Source: Sulfopaludibacter sp035551455
Lineage (GTDB): Bacteria; Acidobacteriota; Terriglobia; Bryobacterales; Bryobacteraceae
Reading direction: 5' to 3'
Assembly: GCA_035551455.1 (NCBI GenBank)
Contig: DASZMZ010000142.1
Span: forward strand, 1-64,000
Length of the DNA: 64,000 nt
A program made the position numbers and the translations under genes. Below are positions 1 through 6,204 of the stretch, piece after piece; the stretch's first letter is position 1; every line of letters begins with the position of its first letter. A model generated the notes under the pieces. It was given only the letters and a program-made list of their open reading frames with translations, did not search any database and had not been told where the DNA came from.

Positions 1-308
1 GCTTGTTTGGCTTCGTGGATCCAGAGTTCGGCTTCGACGCGATGGAAGCGGCGGAGGAGCCATTCGTGGCGGATGGCGGTGTCGAGGTAGAAGCGCTGTT
101 CGGGGTTATCGACGGCGTAGTGGTCGTAGTATTCGGATTGGAGTTTGGCGAAAGCTTCGCGCGATTCTCCGATGACGAATTGAGATTCGGCATCGAGTCC
201 TGATTTGAGGGCGTTCATGGAGGAGATGGCTTTTCCTTCTTCGGATTTGGGTCCGGTGGAGAGTTGGGCGTTGCGGCGGTTGGCGTCGAGTTGTTTTTGA
301 GTGGACAT
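1..308 (-). CDS. Conserved hypothetical protein, N-terminal part (cut by window edge)
   Basis: The reverse strand reads from an ATG at 308 with GAGGAA seven bases upstream and stays open to the window edge, giving about 102 residues. The N-terminus contains NRRNAQLSTGPKSEEGK followed by a run ending NALKSGL. This matches a signature I know from many uncharacterised acidobacterial and planctomycete proteins (NA..STGPK...GK....NA..HGL). After it comes a charged helical region with EYYDHYAVDNPEQRFYLD and RHEWLLRRFHRVEAELW. The function of the family is unknown; these proteins are usually multicopy in a genome. The C-terminal part lies outside the window, so size and completeness cannot be judged. 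Confidence 0.75.
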   Translation of the reverse strand, partial: MSTQKQLDANRRNAQLSTGPKSEEGKAISSMNALKSGLDAESQFVIGESREAFAKLQSEYYDHYAVDNPEQRFYLDTAIRHEWLLRRFHRVEAELWIHEAKQ

Positions 309-678
309 AGTTTCCTCGGGTCGTTTTCATGGTGACAGAGGGGGTGGGGGGAGTCTGAAATTGCGGGTGCGTAAGTGGTTTGTTTTGTAGGTAACAAATA
401 TTGGAAATTTTGGAAATGGATTTTCACCGCCGAGGCGCCGAGGCGCGGAGGAAGACGCGGAGGCGCTTGGGCGGGGCCGACTTATGGGTCCCAATCGGCT
501 AACGCGTCTCCTGAGGGCCGTTTCGGGCCAGTCTCGCCATCGGCGCCTATACGCTCAGGTGAGCCAAGAGAGCACCGGGCCTGTAAACGACCAAACCCAA
601 ATGGATGTACCGAGTTGCCCGACTGTCTCCCGCGCTCTCGTGTCTCATAACTTCGTCCGCCCGCCGTCTAGCCGAACT
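309..678. other. Intergenic stretch with a purine-rich dispersed repeat
   Basis: No convincing gene: short open frames here lack ribosome sites and recognisable protein character. The stretch holds the purine-rich repeat at 429-477. Both flanking genes are on the minus strand, so the promoter of the gene ending at position 1 should lie in about 309-400, which is AT-richer than the rest. Confidence 0.5.
429..477. repeat. Purine-rich GAGGCGC-type dispersed repeat, copy 1
   Basis: The segment iterates GAGGCGC / CGGAGG units (CCGAGGCGCCGAGGCG, then CGGAGGAAGACGCGGAGG). A shorter relative lies at 3380-3417. Such CAGAGG/CGGAGG iterations are known as intergenic repeats in acidobacteria, planctomycetes and cyanobacteria. 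No function is evident. Confidence 0.55.
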
Positions 679-1662
679 TCACAATTCAGAGGCGGAGCAT
701 TCCTCGCATACGACCAATGAACTGTGAGCGAGTTCGGGAATCGATCCAATTACCCCACCGAAACGAGTAGTGCCATCGTCGTCTTGCTGATTGTAGAAAC
801 CGCTGGCGCGATGATGCCCTCGGTGCTTAAGGTAGGAAAGCCAACGGACGAGCGGGTCTGGCTCTTGGGCGACGAAATCAGGCAGATTCGCCCGCACGTT
901 CGGAGACCTGAGTAGCATCGCGCCTGCCTTTCTCAGCAGGCTCTCGCACAGCCCGCTCTGACCTCCAGCGATTCTCCAGTGTTCGGTTGGCCAGTCTCTG
1001 TCTTGCTGTGAATCGGCCCTTAAGAATTGGCAACCTTGGAGGAGGCGCTGCCCGAGTCGTTCCCAGTCGCCGCTGGTAATCCGGGAAGCTTCCAATTCGC
1101 TCTCCACTGCTTTCGCAGCCCCAATCGTCTTTGCGTGCTCTTCGATGCACAGGCTAAGGGCGCTCTTGAGCTGAGACTTTAGGCGCGCCTTTTCGCGCGT
1201 CTTGATCTCGCTGTCCGCATCAGGAGGAAGATTGAACAGAATGGGGCCAGCTTTTGCCTGCAGATCAAAGGGGAGGTCCGCTCGTCCACCGTAGAAATGA
1301 TTCATGACCATGAGAATCCCGTGCGAACCCAGGGCGCGCAACGCATATCCAAGTTCGATCGCGACGTTAGAATTAATCAGCTTCTTCGGAGGCTTGTCGG
1401 GGTCCGTCGCGATCGCGCCGACAGTCGTGACGTCAGCGATAACGACGAAGGCGGCGTCTATTTTCTCCAATATCACTCGCGCAAGGTCGGGACTTCCAGG
1501 GACACCTTGGCGATCCGAATCGAGATGCAAGTCACCGCGGATTGCATCCTCGATCCCATCGGCCACCTTCAATTCAGCGATTGCCGCCTCCAGGGCTGCG
1601 CGAATTAGGTGCCGTCCTGTACTGCCGGGCGTGTCAGATTGCCAAGACCAGAAAACTTTCAA
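679..1662 (-). CDS. TIR-like 'SWQSD' Rossmannoid protein, candidate defence effector
   Basis: The N-terminus reads KVFWSWQSDTPG (residues 2-13), followed by DSDRQGVPGSPDLA (48-61), IDAAFVVIADVT (68-79) and NVAIELGYALRALG (99-112). This succession (first strand, polar loop, D/E-rich middle, then a conserved Glu before a helix, here E103) is typical of TIR/SEFIR-like or nucleoside-deoxyribosyltransferase-like folds often annotated as nucleotide-binding or TIR-like proteins near defence genes. The C-terminal half is not recognised. I chose the TTG at 1662, which begins exactly at the first strand and has GGGAG nine bases upstream. The open frame extends to an ATG at 1845, but those 61 extra residues have no family character. 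It lies downstream of the trypsin-like gene on the same strand. NADase or other enzyme activity is inference only. Confidence 0.65.
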   Translation of the reverse strand: MKVFWSWQSDTPGSTGRHLIRAALEAAIAELKVADGIEDAIRGDLHLDSDRQGVPGSPDLARVILEKIDAAFVVIADVTTVGAIATDPDKPPKKLINSNVAIELGYALRALGSHGILMVMNHFYGGRADLPFDLQAKAGPILFNLPPDADSEIKTREKARLKSQLKSALSLCIEEHAKTIGAAKAVESELEASRITSGDWERLGQRLLQGCQFLRADSQQDRDWPTEHWRIAGGQSGLCESLLRKAGAMLLRSPNVRANLPDFVAQEPDPLVRWLSYLKHRGHHRASGFYNQQDDDGTTRFGGVIGSIPELAHSSLVVCEECSASEL

Positions 1663-2010
1663 GCGGATCGTCTCCCAACCTGGAGCCCTTTCGAGCTGCA
1701 ACTCATCTGAACGCTCCCAGCATGAGTGTCGCACGACTTCGCATGTCGACCGATAGGCTATCGTGGACCGCTGAAGCGGTGACACGAGGGACGCTACGGC
1801 GCGCCAGAGAGACCTTCCTTCGGCCCTCGTCGAGAAACGGCGCATTTATTGGACCGGTCGGGCGTAAGCTCTTATCCAGCCGCGTCGAGGCGGTTCGACG
1901 TTCGGGTGCTTTGGCGACTACACGACCACGTGGATTGCTTCCGACCAGCCAGCTCCCCCAATATGAGAGCTAAAACTGAGACATTGAATAGCGCCGCTCA
2001 TATGTAACAC
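1663..2010. other. Gap between TIR-like and trypsin-like genes
   Basis: About 350 bases with no protein I recognise on either strand. The minus-strand frame of the TIR-like gene stays open up to 1845, and a plus-strand open frame crosses the region, but neither shows family character. The TIR-like gene may have its own promoter here, or have lost sequence upstream. Confidence 0.4.
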
Positions 2011-2784
2011 TTAGAGGTAGAGGTGCGCTCTAAGCCACTCAACCAAGTGCTCTGCCCGCCATACAAGGAGCGTCTTGGTCTTCGGATCCCAGCGCCGCAA
2101 TAGACCTGTGACCGCGGCAGCCGCTGGACTCCATGCCTCGTCGCTGGCGGTCATCTCAAGGTATCGAGTGTTCCAAACCAAGGAACCGCTAAAACCTTCT
2201 GGATTGTCGAATAACATTGCGGACGCTGCTTCTGCCGTAGTCCCATTCGTTATCTGCCCTTGTAGCGGATCCCAGAACAACTCAAAGATCTGGTCATCAC
2301 CCGCTCCAGCAACCTCCTGCGAGCAGTAGCCGGTTCCATTCGCTTCGTGTACGCCAAAACCATACGCGGCATTTTCACCTGCATAGCCTCGGAAGAAGAG
2401 CAACTCTGCCGGCTGCGAGATGCTGTGACGTTCGGCGAATTTGACTGACGGCACGCCTGCCGATTGATGATCAGTCGCCCTCCACTGTTCATCAGTGATC
2501 CGGGCAAAAGCGGCATCGAAAGGATGGGGATCCATAGTCCAAGGCCCCGGGTGCTCGTACACCGCGTCTGAACCACAGAACCTGTAATGGATGGGTTGCT
2601 CGCGGGCGACATGCTCACAGGTGAGCAAAAGGCGCTGTTCCGTCCACAGCACATACGAGCCTGTTCCCTTTAGCCGGACCGTTTCGCGAGTCTCAACCGT
2701 GAGTGGCGAGGCGAATGGCCTCGTGAACGATCGCATTTCGTCGGTGACTCTGTGCTTTGCCGCTGTCCAGTCATCATCTGTCAT
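2011..2784 (-). CDS. Trypsin-like serine peptidase-fold protein
   Basis: A chymotrypsin-fold catalytic triad is readable in a 257-residue protein. GTGSYVLWTEQRLLLTCEHVA places His58 in the usual TAxH-like position, FDAAFARI gives Asp90, and PEGFSGSLVW gives the nucleophile Ser199 in a GxSGS context (instead of GDSGGP). There is no signal peptide, so it is probably cytoplasmic, unlike DegP-type proteases. Cytoplasmic trypsin-like domains of this kind occur as modules of bacterial conflict systems. The gene precedes the TIR-like gene on the same strand after a gap of about 350 bases. Substrate and activity are unknown. The protein may be a protease activated by a partner, or a degenerate scaffold. 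Confidence 0.65.
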   Translation of the reverse strand: MTDDDWTAAKHRVTDEMRSFTRPFASPLTVETRETVRLKGTGSYVLWTEQRLLLTCEHVAREQPIHYRFCGSDAVYEHPGPWTMDPHPFDAAFARITDEQWRATDHQSAGVPSVKFAERHSISQPAELLFFRGYAGENAAYGFGVHEANGTGYCSQEVAGAGDDQIFELFWDPLQGQITNGTTAEAASAMLFDNPEGFSGSLVWNTRYLEMTASDEAWSPAAAAVTGLLRRWDPKTKTLLVWRAEHLVEWLRAHLYL

Positions 2785-2892
2785 ATTGAAAAATTCATTT
2801 TAGCAGATAGTCGCCGGCGGGCTCGTCAGAGGCTGAGCGCCGAGAAGCGATCCACTTGACGCGTCACGCCCGTTGCTGATTCTCCCCATCAG

Positions 2893-3081
2893 TTAACCTG
2901 GTCCGGAATCGACAGCTTGCGACAGATCTTCTTCGCCCAAAAGATTGGCGATCTCGGAGTGACGCGGAATCGCCTCAGCGTGACCCGTTTGGGGGTTCTC
3001 CCATAGCGTGTGTTCTTTGCCTTCTCGTCGCAGTATTCAACCATGCCGACGAAGGTGCCGGAGCAGGCCCTCGCGCCTCAT
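2893..3081 (-). pseudogene. hicA: hicA toxin with in-frame TGA at codon 15
   Basis: Reading from ATG 3081, the frame gives MRREGLLRHLRRHG, a TGA at 3039-3037, then ILRREGKEHTLWENPQTG, AEAIPRHSEIANLLGEED and a final TAA at 2893. This is a HicA mRNA interferase (HicA_toxin / YcfA-like, about 60 residues). The conserved RHG-Cys segment, the catalytic-type His in KEHTLW and the PRHSEI motif are all in register. The stop replaces the residue that is usually Cys (TGC/TGT to TGA). The ATG overlaps the hicB stop as ATGA. With the stop read normally the toxin is lost; a start after the stop would lack helix 1. A sequencing error is possible. Confidence 0.8.
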
Positions 3082-3293
3082 CCGACAACAACGAGTTCCT
3101 GGCCGGCGTCCGGCGGCAGCGAGCGCAAGGATTCCTCGCGCCGGTGTTCGAGGATCAGCGTGATCGCTTCCCTGAGACTCGCGAGGCACTCTTCATGCGA
3201 CTTTCCTTGGCCGTTGGCGCCGGGAACTTCCGCGCAGTAGGCGATATACCACGGGCCATCTCGCTCGACGATCGCAGTGAACTCATTGCGCAT
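3078..3293 (-). CDS. hicB: HicB-family antitoxin
   Basis: A 71-residue protein with the HicB partial RNase H-like fold: MRNEFTAIVERDGPWYIAYC, then EVPGANGQGKSHEECLASL and REAITLILEHRREE. This 'short HicB' lacks a separate DNA-binding domain and pairs with HicA. Family role: it binds and neutralises the HicA mRNA interferase and may autoregulate the operon. It overlaps the downstream hicA by four bases (ATGA), implying translational coupling. Since hicA carries a nonsense codon, this antitoxin may be a remnant or may act against another HicA. Confidence 0.85.
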   Translation of the reverse strand: MRNEFTAIVERDGPWYIAYCAEVPGANGQGKSHEECLASLREAITLILEHRREESLRSLPPDAGQELVVVG

Positions 3294-3379
3294 GACCTAT
3301 TCTAACGACGCCGGAATGGTACGGGAGCCACTCTCAGTTCTGCGTCGGCACTTTATCGATCCGGTCGATCCCAGGATTT

Positions 3380-3417
3380 CGAGGCGCTGAGGAAGCACGG
3401 AGGCCTTAGGTGGGGCG
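3380..3417. repeat. Purine-rich GAGGCGC-type dispersed repeat, copy 2
   Basis: GAGGCGCTGAGGAAG followed by CACGGAGG and GGTGGGGCG aligns with the repeat at 429-477 with small gaps. It lies just before the DUF1214 gene and may overlap its leader. Confidence 0.45.
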
Positions 3418-3475
3418 CGCTGCGGATGGCGGAACTCGCATGGTTGGGTTCCTATCCGAGAGGTACAATTTGTGG

Positions 3476-4141
3476 ATGAGCGAGAGAGCCTATGCGTACT
3501 TCATGGCACTCATTGCCTTGGTGTGCGGATGGGTCGTTATCCGCCGGTTCTTCTCACCTGCTTCACTGACCCTGCGTAGTGCTCTGGTTCCGGGCTTCTT
3601 CGTCGGTTTTGGGCTAGCGGTTGTCACGATCGAAATTGTGGCGAGAGTAAAAGCTACGAGGGTCAACGGCTGGGTCACGATTTTCGGCTGCGGCGACCCG
3701 GGCAACGGCATGTTTATGCGGGCCGCGTGCGCCCGGATATTTCCCGGCCCAGTAAACTCACCGCAAGAAGCGATGTATTGGAAAACGCAGGTGGATGGCG
3801 CGGGTCATACGCTGTCCGGAGAGTACAATTACATCCTGCATTTCCCGCCGGATGGTCTTCCGCCGGTCGATGCGTTTTGGTCACTGACTGTGGCGGATGC
3901 GAAAGAACGGTTTGTGCAGAATCCGATCAACCGGTATTGCGTCAGCAATCGATCGGGACTCGTGCCAAACGCCGACGGATCGATCGACATTTATCTACAG
4001 GACGCCGTTCCGGCAGGCCATGAATCCAACTGGCTGCCCGCACCCACAGGCCCGTTCAGACTCTGGCTGCGGGCGTACATGCCCGGCGCGGCCATTCTCG
4101 ACGGCAAGTATCCAGTGCCGCCGGTTGTCCAAGTGAAATGA
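3476..4141 (+). CDS. DUF1214 domain membrane protein
   Basis: An N-terminal hydrophobic stretch (about residues 8-25) and a second one (about 38-58) are followed by a globular part with YWKTQVDGAGHTLSG, YILHFPPDGLPPVDAFWSLT, NRYCVSNRSGLVPNADGSID, HESNWLPAPTGPF and LWLRAYMP. These are hallmarks of DUF1214 (PF06742), a lectin/jelly-roll-like domain normally paired with DUF1254. The next gene is a DUF1254 protein overlapping by ATGA, so the two are translated together and probably form one envelope assembly. I chose ATG 3476, directly before the first membrane segment. In-frame ATGs at 3410 and 3440 are possible. The molecular role of the pair is unknown. Confidence 0.75.
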   Translation: MSERAYAYFMALIALVCGWVVIRRFFSPASLTLRSALVPGFFVGFGLAVVTIEIVARVKATRVNGWVTIFGCGDPGNGMFMRAACARIFPGPVNSPQEAMYWKTQVDGAGHTLSGEYNYILHFPPDGLPPVDAFWSLTVADAKERFVQNPINRYCVSNRSGLVPNADGSIDIYLQDAVPAGHESNWLPAPTGPFRLWLRAYMPGAAILDGKYPVPPVVQVK

Positions 4142-4737
4142 TGCATTCGTCGCACGAACATTTGCTTATCTTCGGCGGAATTTGTATCGCGGTCTGGTTC
4201 CTTGTTATCTACTTTTGGCCGCGCCTATTTCTCTCAGTGTTCAAGAGAGCAATCCTCGTTCAAGGAGGAGGCGACGGCCCTATCCCGATTAATACGCTCT
4301 ATACCGAGCCCCAATCGCTTTTTGCAGATCCCCTCCACCCACCTGCCGGGGCCTCAAAGTTGTGGACTACCGGAGTAAATCACGACACGCTACTTACGGT
4401 CGGTTGGTTAGACCTCAGGGAAGGACCGCAAATCTTGCGTGTGCCGGATATGGGCGGCCGCTACTATAGCGTGCAGTTCAACGATCCGTCGAAGAACGCG
4501 AATTTTGCCTACGTCGGCAAACGCACCACGGGAACCGGGCCCGGCGAATATCTGGTCAGCGGTCCCCGCTGGAAAGGAACGGTGCCCCAAGGAATGGCCC
4601 AGATTCTTTCACCGAACAACGCGGTACTCGTCATCGGACGGATTCTCGTGTACAGCGACAGCGATCTTGCGACCAACTATGGTCTCGCGAAACAGATTCA
4701 AGTAGCGCCACTCACCATTCGGCAACCCAGCCATTAA
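4138..4737 (+). CDS. DUF1254 domain membrane-anchored protein
   Basis: A signal-anchor (LIFGGICIAVWFLVIYFWP) is followed by an N-terminal DUF1254-like (PF06863) region: NTLYTEPQSLFADPL, NHDTLLTVGWLDLREGP, LRVPDMGGRYYSVQFND and GPRWKGTVPQGMAQI. It ends with NNAVLVIGRILVYSDSDL and AKQIQVAPL, matching the end of the DUF1254 domain. At 199 residues it is the short, stand-alone form; in many bacteria DUF1254 and DUF1214 are fused in one longer protein. Its start overlaps the stop of the DUF1214 gene. Function unknown. Confidence 0.75.
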   Translation: MMHSSHEHLLIFGGICIAVWFLVIYFWPRLFLSVFKRAILVQGGGDGPIPINTLYTEPQSLFADPLHPPAGASKLWTTGVNHDTLLTVGWLDLREGPQILRVPDMGGRYYSVQFNDPSKNANFAYVGKRTTGTGPGEYLVSGPRWKGTVPQGMAQILSPNNAVLVIGRILVYSDSDLATNYGLAKQIQVAPLTIRQPSH

Positions 4738-4768
4738 CGTTATTGTGATGTCGCGTGTTCGCCCAGCC

Positions 4769-6202
4769 TCAGGCCAGCATCTTCGGTACCACATTCCCCG
4801 CTACGTCCGTCAGACGGAAGTCGCGGCCCATGTGGTGGTAAGTGAGTTTGGTGTGCTCCAGCCCGAGGCAGTGCAGCAGAGTGGCCTGTAGATCATGGAC
4901 GTGGACTTTGTCTTCCACGACGTTCATACACAGATCATCCGTCTTGCCGATCACCTGTCCGCCTTTGATGCCGCCGCCGGCCAGGAAGAGGCTGTAGGCC
5001 AGAGGATGATGGTCGCGGCCCGCATTGTTGACGTCGCGCGGATCGCGGATTTCCACCATCGGGGTGCGGCCGAACTCGCCGCCCCAGACCACAATCGTGT
5101 CCTCCAGCAGACCGCGCTGCTTGAGGTCCTGAATGAGCGCCGCGGTCGGCTTGTCGGCGATGTCGCAGCTCTTCTTGAGCTTGCGATTCAGATCCGTGTG
5201 GTCGTCCCAACTGGCATGTGTCAGCATCACGAAGCGGACGCCGCGCTCGACCATGCGGCGTGCCAGCAGGCAATTGGTGCCGAACTGGCGCGACGGCCCG
5301 TCGTCAATGCCGTAGGACGCCAGGGTCTCGGGCGATTCCTTGGAAAAATCCAGCAGTTCCGGACCGGCCATTTGCATGCGGAACGCCAGTTCGTAGGAGG
5401 CCATGCGGGAGGCGATCTCCCCGTCGCCGGTCTCGGCGTAATGCTCCTGATTCAGGTCCTTCAGCGCGTCCAGACTGCCGCGCTGCATCTCGCCGGTGAC
5501 GCCGGGCGGATTGGAAAGGTACAAAACCGGGTCGCCCGAACTGCGGAACACGACGCCCTGGTAAGTCGACGGCAGAAATCCGCTCGACCAGTTGGACGTG
5601 CCGCCGCTGGTGCCCACGCCTGAACTCAGCACCACGAAGCCCGGCAGATTTTTCGATTCGCTGCCGAGGCCGTAAAGCACCCAGGCGCCCATGGTGGGAC
5701 GGCCCACCTGAATGCTGCCGCCGAACAGCAGCAACTGGCCGGGGTGATGGTTGAAGGCGTCGGTATACATGGACCGGACCAGGCAGAGATCGTCGGCGCA
5801 CGAGCCGATGTGCGGAATATAATCGGAGAACTCGATGCCGCTCTTGCCATGCGGCGTGAAGGTGCGCGGACTGGCCAGGACGGCGGCGTTCGGCTTGGTA
5901 AAGGCCAGGCGCAGGTTCTTGGTCATCTCGGCCGGCAGCGGTTTGCCGCTCCATTTCTGGAGCTCCGGCTTGGGGTCGAACAGGTCGAGTTGACTGGGGC
6001 CGCCCTCCATGAACATGAAGATGACGTTCTTCGCCTTGGCCGGGAAATGCGGCTTCTTGGGCGCGAGCGGATTGAGGTCCGGACCGGCCGCGCGTCCCTC
6101 CTGCTGCATGAGTTGCGCCAACGCCGCGATGCCGATTCCTCCGGCACACTCCTGGAAGAACTTGCGGCGGCTTTGAATTCTGCAAAACTGTTCGCGATCC
6201 AT
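4769..6202 (-). CDS. DUF1501 family exported protein (sulfatase-like)
   Basis: A 477-residue protein with a Tat-like leader (SRRKFFQECAGGIGIAALA). It then shows the DUF1501 (PF07394) signature: NVIFMFMEGGPSQLDLFDPK, FKSG-type core ending HGKSGIEFSDYIPHIG, CLVRSMYTDAFNHHPGQLL, GRPTMGAWVLYGLG, and C-terminal IVVWGGEFGRTP and DHHPLAYSLFLAGGGIKGG. The fold belongs to the alkaline phosphatase/sulfatase superfamily. Its physiological substrate is not established. The upstream PSD1 gene ends two bases before this ATG, the standard arrangement of this pair in planctomycetes, verrucomicrobia and acidobacteria, so the two are co-transcribed and presumably act together in the periplasm. Confidence 0.85.
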   Translation of the reverse strand: MDREQFCRIQSRRKFFQECAGGIGIAALAQLMQQEGRAAGPDLNPLAPKKPHFPAKAKNVIFMFMEGGPSQLDLFDPKPELQKWSGKPLPAEMTKNLRLAFTKPNAAVLASPRTFTPHGKSGIEFSDYIPHIGSCADDLCLVRSMYTDAFNHHPGQLLLFGGSIQVGRPTMGAWVLYGLGSESKNLPGFVVLSSGVGTSGGTSNWSSGFLPSTYQGVVFRSSGDPVLYLSNPPGVTGEMQRGSLDALKDLNQEHYAETGDGEIASRMASYELAFRMQMAGPELLDFSKESPETLASYGIDDGPSRQFGTNCLLARRMVERGVRFVMLTHASWDDHTDLNRKLKKSCDIADKPTAALIQDLKQRGLLEDTIVVWGGEFGRTPMVEIRDPRDVNNAGRDHHPLAYSLFLAGGGIKGGQVIGKTDDLCMNVVEDKVHVHDLQATLLHCLGLEHTKLTYHHMGRDFRLTDVAGNVVPKMLA

Positions 6203-6204
6203 CG

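Noticed and set aside
1663..1845. N-terminal extension of the TIR-like protein
   Set aside because: The 61 extra residues have no family character, and a TTG with GGGAG upstream starts right at the first beta strand.
3037..3039. hicA TGA read as selenocysteine
   Set aside because: HicA is not a known selenoprotein family, and no stem-loop of SECIS type was evident after the codon; a nonsense mutation is simpler.
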